Source of the DNA: Hyaloscypha bicolor E
Taxonomy: Eukaryota; Ascomycota; Leotiomycetes; Helotiales; Hyaloscyphaceae
Reading direction: 5' to 3'
Assembly: GCF_002865645.1 (NCBI RefSeq)
Contig: NW_020194594.1
Span: forward strand, 558,001-622,000
Length of the DNA: 64,000 bases
The translations under genes were made by a program, and so were the position numbers. Positions 38,242-50,000 of the stretch are shown one piece after another. The notes under the pieces were generated by a model that saw nothing but the letters and a program-made list of their open reading frames with translations, had not been told where the DNA came from and ran no database searches. Each line of letters opens with the position of its first letter. Position 1 is the first letter of the stretch.

Positions 38242-41200
38242 TATGGCTTCTGGAACTAAATCTAAGCCTAAGAATCAAGTTTTAGTTCGGGCTCTAGTAT
38301 TATAGAAATATAAGAAAGGCGGCTATAGTAATTTAGTTCTTATAACCGCTAGAAATTTTAGAGTTTAAGATATATTTCTCTGAGATAAAAGAGAAAAAGA
38401 ATAGGTTTTTATATAAATTCTTAGCTAGGAACTTATTAAAGATTAAATATAAGATCTATAAGTAATTACTTAAAGAAATACTCTATAGGATTATTTATTA
38501 TCCCGACCTATTTTTAGTATTTCTTATATTCTATTTTTCTCTAGCTAGCTAGCTATAGTAGTTACTAGATACTATAATAGAAGGTTACTAGATAGTATTT
38601 CTATAGCCTCTATTAATATATAAATACTAAATAATTTAGCTAGATTCCGTAACTTATATAATCTAATATAAAATATAAATATAAATATTATAATAATTTA
38701 AGAGATATGTTTTAGTAAGAAAATAGCTTTTAAACTCGAGGCCTAATATAAAGTAATAAGTATTACTATAAATTATAAAGGGAAATAAGAAGAAACTATT
38801 ATAATTATTAATTATAGGACTATCTAATAAATATCCGAATTAGAGAATAATAGAGATTATGTTTTTTATTAGAATATAGACAAGAAAATACTAATTTATA
38901 AGGTAAAGTATAAAAATAGGAATCTAATTATATTAAATATTTATATTTTAGTAAATATAAAAAAAAGGCTAGACTAGCTTAAAGAAGAAATTAAAAGAAT
39001 ATAGAACCTAAACTATATCCTAAATAGTAATATAATAACTAGAGACTAGAACCTAGTAAGATTAATTAATTATAGAAACTAAAAAGGAAATAATATTAAA
39101 TATATTAATACCTTAAAAAGGCTAATAAAAGCCTTAAGTAAACGAGAAAGCGAGATAGTAAACGAGTAAAAATAATAATACCTTAATTCTAGAGCTTATA
39201 TATTTTACTAAAAGCTAAAATAAGAAGAAAAAAGAACAGGAATATTAAGAATTAATAGAATCTATATAAAAGGAAATTAGATAAAGCTATCTATAGACTA
39301 GAATATTTAATTTATAAAACTTAATATTAATTATAGAGCTATTAATATTCGAATTAAGTTTCTATTTCTAATATCTAGAGGCTTTAAATAATAGTATTTA
39401 AACTCAAGACTCCTAAAAAGAAAGAAGGTTAGAGATTTTATTATTAATAAATTATATATTCTACTAATAAGAAACTTCTAAAAAGAATAAAACGGCTTTA
39501 AAGCTATAATATAGAAGTTTATAAAGAAAGAAAAGAAGTAATTAAGGAAGAAAACCCGTATAATATAGACTAGAATCGGGAGATAAAAATATAAGCTATA
39601 AAGAAAACGAGAGTTCTCTAAATATATTAGCTATAAACTTGAGAATAAACTAAGCTTTATTAATATTTAGGAAAAGTATCTAAACTAGAAAGAATATAAG
39701 AATTATATTTATAATACTATAACTAAAAATATAATACTAGAAAAAAGACTTATAAAAGAGTTCTATATAAGAATTAAAAGGAACTCAAATAAAGCTATAG
39801 AAGTAATTAAGGACTATTTAGAGAATATAAAAATAGAACTAGAGAAAGTTCTTAAAACCTATATAACCTATTATAAAACCCTATATAATAAGAGGCGGAT
39901 TAAGAAGGCTACTAGAAAAGAGATATTTAGGTATCTAAAAAAGAAAATACCCGATTTTAAGGTAAAATAGCTTAAAAAACTAATTCTAATATAGGAAGTA
40001 AAGGTATTTATATAAAGAATAGCCTCGGGAAAGTTACCCGGAATTAATAGTTTATTATATAAGCTCTATAAAATACTTCTAAAAATTGCTATAAATAGAG
40101 AGAATAATAATCTACTAATAATATAAATACTATATAGTTTCTTTAATAAAATCTAAGAGCTTGGCTTATTAGATAAATAAATAGAAAATATACTTATACT
40201 TTTATATAAAAAGAATAATTCTCTATTACTAGCTAATTATAGGCCTCTTATATTTATAAATATAGACTATAAGCTATATACTAAAATACTAATAATAAGG
40301 CTTATTTGAGTTCTAAATCCGATTATTAGAAAATAGTAATTAGTATTTCTAATTAAGTAGCTAATTAATAATAATAATATATAAATAATTCAAGATATAA
40401 TTATAAAGTATAGAGAAATAAGAGAAGTAAGTAATAGTATTTATATTCTATTTCTGGACTAAGAGAAAGCCTATAATCGGATAAATTACTAATTTCTCTA
40501 GAAAGTAATAAAAACTATTAGAATCTCGCCTGAATTTATTAAATAGCTAAAAGTACTATATAAAGAAGCTTTTATAAGTTTATTTATAAATAAATTCAGA
40601 AATAGAAGAATTAAGATCTGGAATAAAATAAGATAAAAAGACTTTATTAACTACCTACTTTTTATTATTATAATAGAAGCTATTATATATAAGATAGTAA
40701 ATAAGAAAAGTATAATAGAAGTAAAAGCTAGAATAAAGATAATAAAAACTACTATATATATAAATACTACTACTATTATTCTAAGGAACTAAGAAAAAAC
40801 TACTAAATTCCTCTAAATACTTAATATATATTACTAGGCTATAGTTATAAAAGTTAACTAAGGAAAATTCTTTCTTTTAAAGATTAGCTTAATATATTAT
40901 ATATTAGTTAGAGAAATATAAATAGTTTTTCCGAAATACTTATATAAGTATCTTAAGATCTCTATAGAAACGGATATTAAGTAATAGATAAAGAAATTTT
41001 AGGAAAGAATAATTAAGAAGTTTAAAATTATATAAAAGTAATAGGGAAAACTTTACCTATTATTAAAAAGTTAAATTCCAGTAATAAACTCCCTAATAGT
41101 ATTAAAGATTTAATTTATTATATAATTCCTGAATCTAGAACCAGATATTTATAAGAAACTAGAGCGAGAATACTATATTATAATATAGGGAGAAGTTATT

Positions 41201-42600
41201 AGAGAAGTAATTAAGAACTTATATATATGTTTCCTAAAAGAGAACGGGATCTTGAGCTACTTTAACTTAAATACTATAATAATAGTATTAGCTATAGCTA
41301 TAGTAATAAGAGTAATATAAATACTTTAGCTAGTATAGGCCCAAATTACTAAAGAATTAATTATTAAAGAAGTCTAAATAAAAATAGCCTTATAACTAAT
41401 TTATAAAATAATTAATATATTCTGGATCTAGTAACTATATCCCAAACTAATTATATTCCACGAATTTGCCTTTATCTAAAGCTAGTAAAAAGAGCTTATA
41501 GCTTTTATTATAATTACTATTATAAGAGAACTAAAAGATGTCTATAATATACTAAATATATATTTCTAGTATTACTTATAAATTACTCGAATAATAGGTT
41601 CGGGACCTAGATTATAAGAATTAGATATATAGGAAAAGATATAGGCTAGAGATAAGAAAGTAATAGAGAATATCTGAAACTTTATAGAAGTAGAACTAAT
41701 AATTCTAGAAGGGCTTATAATAATATAAAGATTAAATATTAAGAAAAGTATTAAGAAAATTATAAAGAACTTTCCTAAGAAATAGAGGGCCTTTTTGAGA
41801 ATAAGAGTATAGAACTAGATCTATCTAACTTAATTTTAATTAAGCTTTATCTTTAGGTATAAAGTAAAGAATAAAAAGAAAAGCCCTTAAATCTAGGGAT
41901 TTATAAAAGTATATAAGATACTAATAGATTAGAAACTCTTAAGTATTAATTTTAGTAATAGAATTATAAGGCTACTTATAGTATTATAAAGGCTAACTGG
42001 AATAATTAAAAGTTCGAGATAGCTATAGAAAGTAATAAGTACTAAGTTTAGGGTTTCTAAAATAGGTAATCTAATATAATACTTCTTATATAATAGAATA
42101 AGAATAGGAAAAAACCTAAACTAGCTAGTAAAAAAGCTCTAAATATATCTAATTTATAAGATAGATCTAATAATATAATATATATAGCTAGAGTATATAG
42201 TTATAAAGGCAGTCTAAGAAAAGCTTAGTCTAACTCTAATAGATCTAGGGAATATAGAATAAGAAACTAGGCTTATTCTTTCGAAAATAATTAATAAGCT
42301 TATTATTCTTATAGCCTTTAGCCTATTTCGAATAAAAGATCCTAAAAATAGAAGGTAGAAAATTCTCTATTAAACTATAATATAGTATATCTAGAAAGAC
42401 TTTCTATTATACTTCTTTATATCTAATTATAGATTATAAGAACCAGGTATAGCCAGAAATAATTATAGAGAAGTAATTAAGAACCAGATTCTAGTAAACC
42501 GGGTAGCTTATATACTAGAGAGATATTAAGACCGGGAAATAAATCTAATAAAGTTTGAGAAGAGATAGAGAGAACCCCTGCTATAACTAAGTATTATCTG
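38242..42600 (+). pseudogene. LINE ORF2 (endonuclease/reverse transcriptase) relic
   Basis: The frame starts at ATG 38242 (MASGTKSKPKNQ) and reads through dozens of RIP-type stops. In order: an N-terminal endonuclease fold ending in the GDWN-like block (about 39050), a linker rich in Lys/Glu, reverse transcriptase blocks 40020-40900, and a long C-terminal part to about 42600 that may include a degraded RNase H. The sequence of blocks and the spacing between endonuclease and RT fit Tad1/I-clade LINEs of ascomycetes. The assignment to Tad1 rather than I is inference. Confidence 0.65.
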
Positions 42601-42819
42601 CAGGCCGAGGTTCCTATAGAGAATCCCGAGTATAAGAGAGGAAGACTCTAAACCTGAGGCGGACGGGATTAACTATCTAGGACCGGACAGAGATATAAAG
42701 TAGGAAATAGAGTCAGAATTAGAATAGGAATACTAGAAATTAAGATAATATAAGATATAGTAGACCGAGTATATGACTTCTCCTTATTATATAGAGTCGA
42801 GACCTATACTTGGCCAGCT

Positions 42820-42895
42820 ATTAAACTAAAATAAAGGGTGCGAGTAATCTAGTAGGTTAGGTTCGATTCCCGATATCTGGCTCCTGGTGGCATAA
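42820..42895 (+). other. tRNA-like T-arm in the LINE 3' tail
   Basis: ggttcgattccc at about 42860-42871 fits the RNA polymerase III B box. The preceding ttagg and following cccga would pair as a five-base T stem if two RIP changes are reversed, and tatctgg after it could pair with ccagcta near 42818. A full cloverleaf is not convincing. It may be a tRNA-derived tail or a decayed tRNA. Confidence 0.3.
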
Positions 42896-42963
42896 TACCT
42901 CCCCCTAGCCCGATCTTAGTCATCACACAACCAAGATTGGCCGAACGATAAACAATCTAAAGC

Positions 42964-42982
42964 TGGATAAAGTTAATGCGGC
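42964..42982 (+). repeat. 19-bp target-site duplication, right copy
   Basis: tggataaagttaatgcggc, one transition from the copy at 34327-34345. Confidence 0.7.
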
Positions 42983-43678
42983 TGTCGAGGCAGGCCCACG
43001 ACTACGTCGGTGCCGTCCATGGCGTCGGGCGGGCATTTGGGGCAGCTTCGTCACAGATCCAGGCCAGGCCGTGCGGCAGGTCTTCCTTCCAGAACCCAGC
43101 GACATACTCGTCGCCCACGTTAAACTGGCGGGTGCGCTTAGCAGCGCCGGAGATAGCAGCGAGCTTATCCTCCCGGGACGTCAATAGCAGTTTCCCGTAG
43201 TCCTTAACGATTTCAAGCCACTCCATGGCCGCCAACTTGGGCTAGTTGTCGCTACTCCCGGGCTCCCCGCGCAGGATCGAGTTAAGCGACGACTTAATTC
43301 CTGTGCCGAAGTCGTGGGCGCGGCATTAGCAGTCGATGCCTTCTATGCACTTCCACACGAGCTCGTTAGCTACGAAGTAAAGAACGCGTGGGGACAGTAG
43401 CCGCTCCTAGAATGCCCAGCCGCGGCGAAGGAGCGGGGCGTCCTCTACGTCCAGAGACTTAGTGCGCACGCGCGGGAAATACGGGAGAGGCACACGGGTG
43501 AGAATGCGGATGTTTTTTCTGCCTGGGAGAGTCATTAAAAGCTCGTGGGCTTTATATCAGGGGTTCATTTCACGGAAGAGGCCTTAGCTCGAGTCTGCCA
43601 AAGCGCTGGCTGCCAGCGCGAGGGCCGAGCTAGAGTAGATTTGTCACGGGACGTCGCTTCGCCTAGCCCAGCGCAGCT
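42964..43678 (-). pseudogene. HET-domain gene relic, central segment
   Basis: One continuous minus-strand frame with about seven stops and no frameshift. Diagnostic HET blocks in order: IYSSSALALAAS-A-DSS-GLF (about 43645-43580), LLRRGWAF-x-ERLLSPRVLYF (about 43440-43375), ELVWKC, WLEIVKDYGKLLLTSREDKLAAISGAA (about 43225-43130), EYVAGFWKEDLPHGLAW (about 43105-43055), and SWACLDSR (about 42995-42975). Stops fall where the family has R, W or Q (TGA in NPWY, TAG in FQER), as expected from C-to-T/G-to-A change on either strand. The segment is cut at 43678 by a DNA transposon and at 42964 by the LINE block. It keeps a high GC content, so RIP was light here. HET proteins act in heterokaryon incompatibility. 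Confidence 0.85.
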
Positions 43679-43680
43679 TA

Positions 43681-46215
43681 ATAGCCGGTGCCCCTCCCAC
43701 GCGCTTCGCTTGTGGTCGGGATAAGCAAGTGTCTCGTTTAACCAAGTGTCCTATCGAGAAAATGCGCGCCCTAAAATTTACGTATGATCCTCACCAAAAA
43801 ACGCGTCTTGTAATTACGCGTTTGGCCTAACTTATTAACCAATTCATTATTCAATTTACGTATAAAGATTCCAAAAATGGGTATACCTTTATTTAATTCT
43901 ACCAGGATTAGGGAGATATCCTGGGAGTATTTCTATTATCTATATACTACGGAAGCTAATTACCACCGTATCTTTAATAAGGCCTGCGAATAGTGCCTTG
44001 AGAACGACGATAATTCAGTAATTACTACTATGAGGATATATCACATTAAGAAAGCTTCTTTGCGAAAATCGGTACTCCGCGAGCGTAATAAGAAGAGGAA
44101 CTCCCAAGGACTTTATAATACGTATAGTAGTAATAATAAGATCCTGAACGAGGCACAGGAGAAGGCGATTCGGCAATATTACTACAAGCAATGGGAGGCT
44201 GGTTTGGGTGCTATATATTAGATAGTTCAAGCTGCAATTACCTACTTAAAGGCTATAAGTGCTTCTTTTAAATCTAATAATATATCTAATGTAATTAGGC
44301 TAAATCTCCCCCAAAACCACCCCCTTCGGCTACTTGGTTTAGCCTCTAGATACGGAACCACAAGATACTTCATATAATTAAAACAAAGCCAATTGCATAC
44401 GTATGACTCGAGTCCTATATAGAAGAGGATATTAGAATATAGTTTCAGAAATATTATAATATTCTAGAGGAGCTTTATATTATAAAGAAAAAGAACGTTC
44501 TGAATATAGACGAGTCAGGAGTACGTATTAGTTACCCTACTAGTAAGTACGTAATTATACCTATAGAGGTAAAAGAGCTATATACGGCCAGCCCTAAGAA
44601 TCGCAAATTAGTTACGATAATCGAGACTATTTATGCAAATAGTTGTAAACCTCTTCCGCTATTTATAATTACTTCTGGGAAGAAGATTATGGATAATTAG
44701 GTATTAGAAAACCTGATTGGGACAGAGTATATTAAGTATATATCTACCGGATATATAAATAATAATATAGCTATAAAATACCTCGATTATTTAATCAAGT
44801 ATTTAAGAGCTAAGCCAGACAAACCTTGGAAAATCCTTCTCCTAGATAGTTATAAATCGCACGTCTATAAACCATTTTAATTAAAGGCCGGGGAATATAA
44901 TATTAAGCTATTCTGGTTTCCCTCTTACTTAATATACGTCCTTTAACTACTTAATATTAGTATATTCCGCCCCTAGAAGCACTATTATAAAATGGCGATT
45001 TATATAGCCCTCCGTTCTCTCGATTTTAAATATATAATTACCTCCTTTTTCCGTAATCTTACCCTGATTCGTATATAAATAATATAAAAGTATATAATTA
45101 AGAACGCCTTTGAGAGCTCTGGTATATGGCCCGTTAGTTATAAAGCTAGAATCAAAAAGATATAATTATATGGAAAGAAAAAGAGATTAATTAAGGAGAT
45201 TAAGGAAGAGGAGAGCTTAGATCTTCCCCCTTTATTACCTACTCGCCCCAATAAAGTATGGAATATAGCCGTAACCCTTAGGGCACTTGCAGATTATAAT
45301 CCTACTACTTTTTCAGAAAATTCAAAGGAAACTTGGATAGCTATAGTTAAAAAGGTTAATATCTAACTGCAAAAAAGTTATCTCCAGATAATAGAGTACT
45401 AGGCTCTCCAAATAAAGCTTCGTAAGGAGTATAATCGCAAGGCGAAGTCCTATAAAAGCTCATATAAGGGAGGGCCATCTACTAGTATAGCAGAGCTTTA
45501 TATAGAGATTAAAGAGAAGAAGGAGAAAGATAATAGAGAAGCTTTTCGCAAGGCTAAAAAGAAGCTTGCTACTGCCGTAAATCGAGCTAAAAATCAGCTC
45601 AAGGACGCCGGGATTCAAGCTCGCAAGGATGAGAAAGCTAGACTAGCTAGAATTATAGAGTATTAACTAAAGAATAAGCTAATTCTAGTAGAGGATATGG
45701 CACTAATTCGCGAACCTAATAAATACCCTACGATTATCGAACGAGCTCGCTATAAGGAGGACTTTTACCCTGATTTATAGCTCGTAATTCGCCAGCTTAC
45801 GGCATCCCTTAGTAATCTAGCCCCCGATCGGCTAGAGGCACCAAATACCTTTATTAATATTAACGGGGATAAGGATATAGTAATTAATACTACTAAACGG
45901 AAGCATTAAAAGGAGAGGGTGGAAGAGTATATAGACTCAAGTCCACTCCCCCTTATTATTCTAGACTCTTTAGATATAGAGAGTAATGCGGGCTCAATTA
46001 ATAGTATATAAGCGAATGCCGATTTTATATAGTTCTAGGTAGCTTTATATTTTTTATAACTAGTATCCTTAAATTCCATTGCAAATATGCTTGATTTTGT
46101 ATGCGATACGTACCAAAAATCAAGAATCGGCTAAAATCTCGATGGGACACTTGGTTAAACGAGACACTTGCTTATCCCGACCACAAGCGAAGCGCGTGGG
46201 AGGGGCACCGGCTAT
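43681..46215 (+). mobile_element. Fot1/pogo-type DNA transposon relic, element 2
   Basis: A 2,535-bp element with 78-bp terminal inverted repeats (43681-43758 and 46138-46215) that differ at a single base and start atagccggtg. It is flanked by TA (43679-43680 and 46216-46217). It interrupts the HET relic. Its repeats are unrelated to those of element 1 (22909-25110). The interior is mutated but less so than the retroelements. Confidence 0.9.
43870..46050 (+). pseudogene. Fot1/pogo-type DDE transposase relic
   Basis: The plus-strand frame shows an N-terminal HTH part (RNSQGLYNTYSSNNKILNEA, about 44095-44155, followed by QEKAIRQYY and a Q-A-AxYLKA block). The DDE_1 core follows: NVLNIDESGV-like at about 44490, PLPPLFI-like near 44650, and a LLLDSHKSH-like block (written LLLDSYKSH here) near 44840. 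Next comes PSYLIYVLQPLNI-like near 44930 and WPV near 45125, and a long Lys/Arg/Glu-rich C-terminal tail at 45400-45700. In-frame stops (for example at 44218 and 44698) make it non-functional. The first Asp and the second Asp region remain readable. Catalytic assignment rests on family layout. Confidence 0.8.
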
Positions 46216-46217
46216 TA

Positions 46218-46994
46218 GCCTCAGGGCCAGACCCGATTCGGACGTGTAATCTTCTGGTCAGGAGGTTACGGGCCCATATGGCGTTTCCCTCTTCTCTTCT
46301 TCTTTTCTCTCTTTATCTTTAGATTCTCCTTAGTATCAGACCTATGCGATTGCTCCGATTAGCCTCTGAAAGTGCTCCTTTGCGCCTCTTCTTTGCCCGT
46401 GAGCTCGTGCGTCGTTACAAGGATACGTAAATCATGACAAAGATAATCTAATTTAGCGCAAAGCGAAACCCCTTAGAAAATAGAGGTTATAACCTCAAGT
46501 TTCCGAGGTGTTTTGTTCTGTATCAATCGACTTATGAGCAGAGTGTATCGATCTCGACGAGAGAAATCAGCAAGTCAGCACTCCCGACAGATCCTCGGGC
46601 TCGCTAAGACCCTTCCGCCGCTTACCTGTCATGAATCTTGACTACTCCGCAAGCAGCCATCACACAATCGGTATATACGGATTATATTTCTTCTTTATAT
46701 CATAAAATAACGAACTGGTTTACAATTAATTCTTATATCTTTTAATTAATTAATACAATAATCAAAGCTATTCACACCTCTCTTATTATAATTTATATAT
46801 ATATATTGACGCTTTTACGCGAACTACATGACTATAGAAGCCTTTGCAAAGGCTTTCCTAGACTATAAACACTGTGATTCTTATTTTCTGTCAATAATCT
46901 CTTTGATTCTTCTAAAGATTCGCTGTTATATATAGCATAAATTAAAACGTCTTAAGTCATAAGTTTTCGAATGTGCGCGCCTTGAGCAATTGAA
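46218..46994. other. Region between the DNA transposon and the NLR-like gene
   Basis: Moderate GC at first, then AT-rich. The first ~60 bases may continue the HET relic (frame through PEAKLRWA across the TA site) but I cannot confirm it. It contains direct repeat R1 (46443-46620). From 46680 to 46990 it is probably the 3' flank of the NLR-like gene. No gene seen. Confidence 0.5.
46443..46620 (+). repeat. Direct repeat R1 flanking the NLR-like gene
   Basis: Shares the order gcgcaaa, gaaaccc, cctcaagtttccg, gtatcaatcgactta, cagagtg, agcaagtca and taagacc with 53439-53620, at roughly three-quarters identity by eye. It contains the perfect palindrome gaggttataacctc. Confidence 0.75.
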
Positions 46995-47094
46995 ATTCAC
47001 CAAGTTTTCCCTCGACCTGTTCTGAGTACTGAAACGCTCAAATCTGCGTCTTCTTTGGCCTCTTGTTGTGGACCTAAAGAGTCGAGATGCCTGC

Positions 47095-50000
47095 CTAGGA
47101 TTGTTCCAATTTCTTGGGGCCGTTCTCGATAGCTAGAAACTCGGGTGTTATACCCTTGGCATCCACTGGATTTGGTTGGCAACCCATTTCAAGGAGCGCA
47201 CTAACAATCTCAACAAATCCCAGTCGAGCAGCAATATGGAGGGCTGTCTCTTCATCGACCTTGGCTTTGAGATTTATATCTGAGCCTAACCTCGCTAAGA
47301 GACTGACCGAGCTTAGTCGATTGAATGTTGTAGCAAGATGTAGGGAAGAGTAACCCTCAACCCCTGTGGTAATAGCATCCATATCGGGAATGAGCTTATT
47401 ATGGCTGAGAAAGTTGAGTGCTGCATCATTTCCTATAGCAGCTGCCACATGAAGAGGCAGGAGACCCTGGATATCTCTAGAGCTTGGAAGTTTCGAGTGG
47501 AAAGTTAATGCTGCTGTGTTCGGAGCCCAGTCGACATTCGGTTTCGATTGGAAGGTTACTGATGCTGTGTTCAGAGTCCAGCAGACATTCTGTGACAGGA
47601 GCAAATTCCGGACGCCTTCGACCTGTGCTCGTACAGAAAAGTGTGCCAGTCCCCATCCATAGTCGTTGGTACAATCCGTAACTCCGTTCTCCCAGACTGT
47701 TTGAAAGAGATCAATGCTCCCCAATATACAAGCGCAAGTGAGTGTATTTCCATGGGAGTTGCCATCATGGTCCCTAATATCTTGGCTTAAGGATATGCCG
47801 TGTCTCTGAAAGAATTTTACAACAGGTACGGACCCAGCCATAATTGCGTAATGTATCGCTCCCAGTCCATCGAAATCCGTTGCACTCAGGTCGGCAGTCG
47901 TCTTGACGAACTTCCGAACTATATCCCACCGATTTGCCTTGACAGCCACGAGATAGGGTGTTGCTCCCGTAATATCTCGTCCATCGATATTTGCCTCATG
48001 TCGTATTAGAAATGATATTAAGCCCCACGGAGCCCGTCTCGAGGCAATGTGCAATGCTGTTGATTTTGTATCTGTGGACGAGGTATTTATATCAGCGCCG
48101 AATCTGATCAAAGCCTCTACAACCGGGAGGTTTCCAGCATCAGCAGCTAAGTATAATGAGCACTTTGCCGAACTCCCTGAAACGGCAGCGACATCGGCGC
48201 CTGCTGCGAGCAATGACCTCACTGCTGCGAGGTTGTTCTTGAGTATCGCTGTATGGAGTGCTGTCTCGCCAGCCTTGTTCAAAGTTTCAATGTCGACACC
48301 GCGCTCAAGTAATATCCTTAACATCTGCTGGTCTTCGAGGTCACAAGCTGCGAAGTGCAGGAGTGTGTACCCTCTGAGAGGATCAAGGGTAGACATGGGG
48401 TTATCGGTACGAGATAAAAGTGCTCGAGCAATACCCTCTGCACAGCCCGAGGATGCAGCGACCTCTAGGGCGGTAAGTTGGTCATTGTCTCTACTCCTAA
48501 TATCAACGCTAACCTCCTCCTTTGCCAGTAGAAGCTCCACTGCGGTATTTTCGCTATTTTTAAGTGCAAAATTCAATGGCGGTATTCCAACACTCAGATA
48601 ATCGTTCAGATGATCGCAAGCATTGTTGATAATAAAGCGAAGGACATTGTTCGGGGTGAAATCTTCCGACCGGATGAAAGATCGAGCTTTACGCCCTGAC
48701 TTGGTACAGGTGCTGAACAGAAACTCAAAGGGCGTTAATCCAAATTTGTCCCTGGAATATAAAGAGGCACCTGAGGCAACTAGGAGTTTAACAATATCGA
48801 AGGAGGTGGATGTGATGCCTTCCCAAGTGAGGTAGTGGAGGGCCGTCCCTTCATTTTTGGAATCAACAAGAGCAACATCAGCTTTGTGCTTGATCAGGCA
48901 CTCAATGCCTGGAACAAGGTGTCGCCGGTCGCTCAGCCCGTGGTCCGGCCGTCGGAAAACCAGATTCTGAGAACAAATCATCAAAGGTGTCATGCCCCGG
49001 CTATCTCTGCAATTAATGTCGATTTTTTCATGTTCAGCGAGCAGCTGGAGCTTTTCCATATTCAGATTACCGGCAGCGAGTGTTAGTGGTGTAGACCCAT
49101 CAGATGTCTGAGTATTCGGATCTTCCCCCGCTCGCAATAGAGTAGCAAGTTTAGAGCTGGAGGTGGGCCAGTGCCTTTTGACAGCCTCGTGAATGGCTTT
49201 TTTACCATCGAGCCGAGAAGAGTTATCAACGGCACCGATGCCCATTAAGAAGTTAAATGCATCTCCGCTTGGGCTTCCTGTTGCACTGAATAGCACCGAC
49301 GATCCATCTGCACTGACATTGCTGGTTGTCAGGCCTCGCTGGTGGAGAAGGCGTACGGCAAGTGCTGTCTCTCGATTTGCGGCAAGGGTTATGAGAGACA
49401 TGCCATCTTTCGATTGATGGTCAATTGGATTGATGGTATGATATTTCTGCACCAAAAGTTCCACATTTTCGTCACAGCCCCATGCTATAGCATACTGCAA
49501 GAGGCTAGGATTGATGATAGCCAGAAGTGATTGCGTAGTATCGGCAGCCACGAGCTCGAAAATTGCCTTTAAAAGACCGTCGTGTTCGGATTTTGCTGCT
49601 ATATGGAGTGGACACTCGCCACTATTGTTCCGCATTGTCAGGTCCGCTCCGTATTCGACAAGTTTCTTGATGTTTTCAATGGTGATTCTGACATCGTTGC
49701 CCACGTGCGTAATCAAAAATCTGTGGACAGAGGAATTTCCATCGGCGTCCACCTCATTCGGGTTTAAGCCGTTACTCAGAAGCAAACATACCACATCTGC
49801 GTGGTTGTTATGTAAAGCAAGCAAAAGGCCCAAGGCCAGTGTTAACTCCGCACCCTCCGGGTCGAGTTTTCGCAGGGAGGACATTAGAGAGGACACACTT
49901 CTGCACACACCGTGCTCTGAAGCTTGTAGAAAGTCTTGCCTGGCCTCCTCTATATCAAATTGGGCCCCAAGTTGCTCTGATAGATCACTTTCTGCCTCTA

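Larger units (their letters stand above)
34346..42963 (+). mobile_element. Tad1/I-like LINE (non-LTR) insertion with a nested element
   Basis: An 8.6-kb block lies between the two copies of a 19-bp direct repeat; a variable-length duplication is typical of LINE insertion. The plus strand carries ORF2 footprints from about 38242: an AP-endonuclease block near 38935-39070 (ILNIY, then TGDWNLV-like) and reverse transcriptase about 40020-40780 (LANYRPL near 40225, FLD-x-EKAYDR-like near 40460, the Y-A-D-D site near 40755 destroyed by mutation). Stops fit C-to-T RIP. ORF1-like sequence is expected 5' of 38.2 kb but is unclear. The 3' tail (42830-42963) is less mutated and contains a tRNA-like ggttcgattccc. 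The element is interrupted by a 1.85-kb insertion at 34937-36782. Confidence 0.7.

Noticed and set aside
42976..43200. Plus-strand frame across the HET relic
   Set aside because: Antisense of the HET segment, whose minus-strand frame matches family motifs.
46218..46280. tRNA gene right of the DNA transposon
   Set aside because: Short tRNA-like strings (ggtcaggaggttacgggc) occur, but no cloverleaf or paired A and B boxes can be drawn.
46101..46322. 73-residue plus-strand frame
   Set aside because: It overlaps the terminal repeat of the DNA transposon and runs into flanking DNA; its RTCNLLVR-like stretch is a common spurious translation of repeat-edge sequence.
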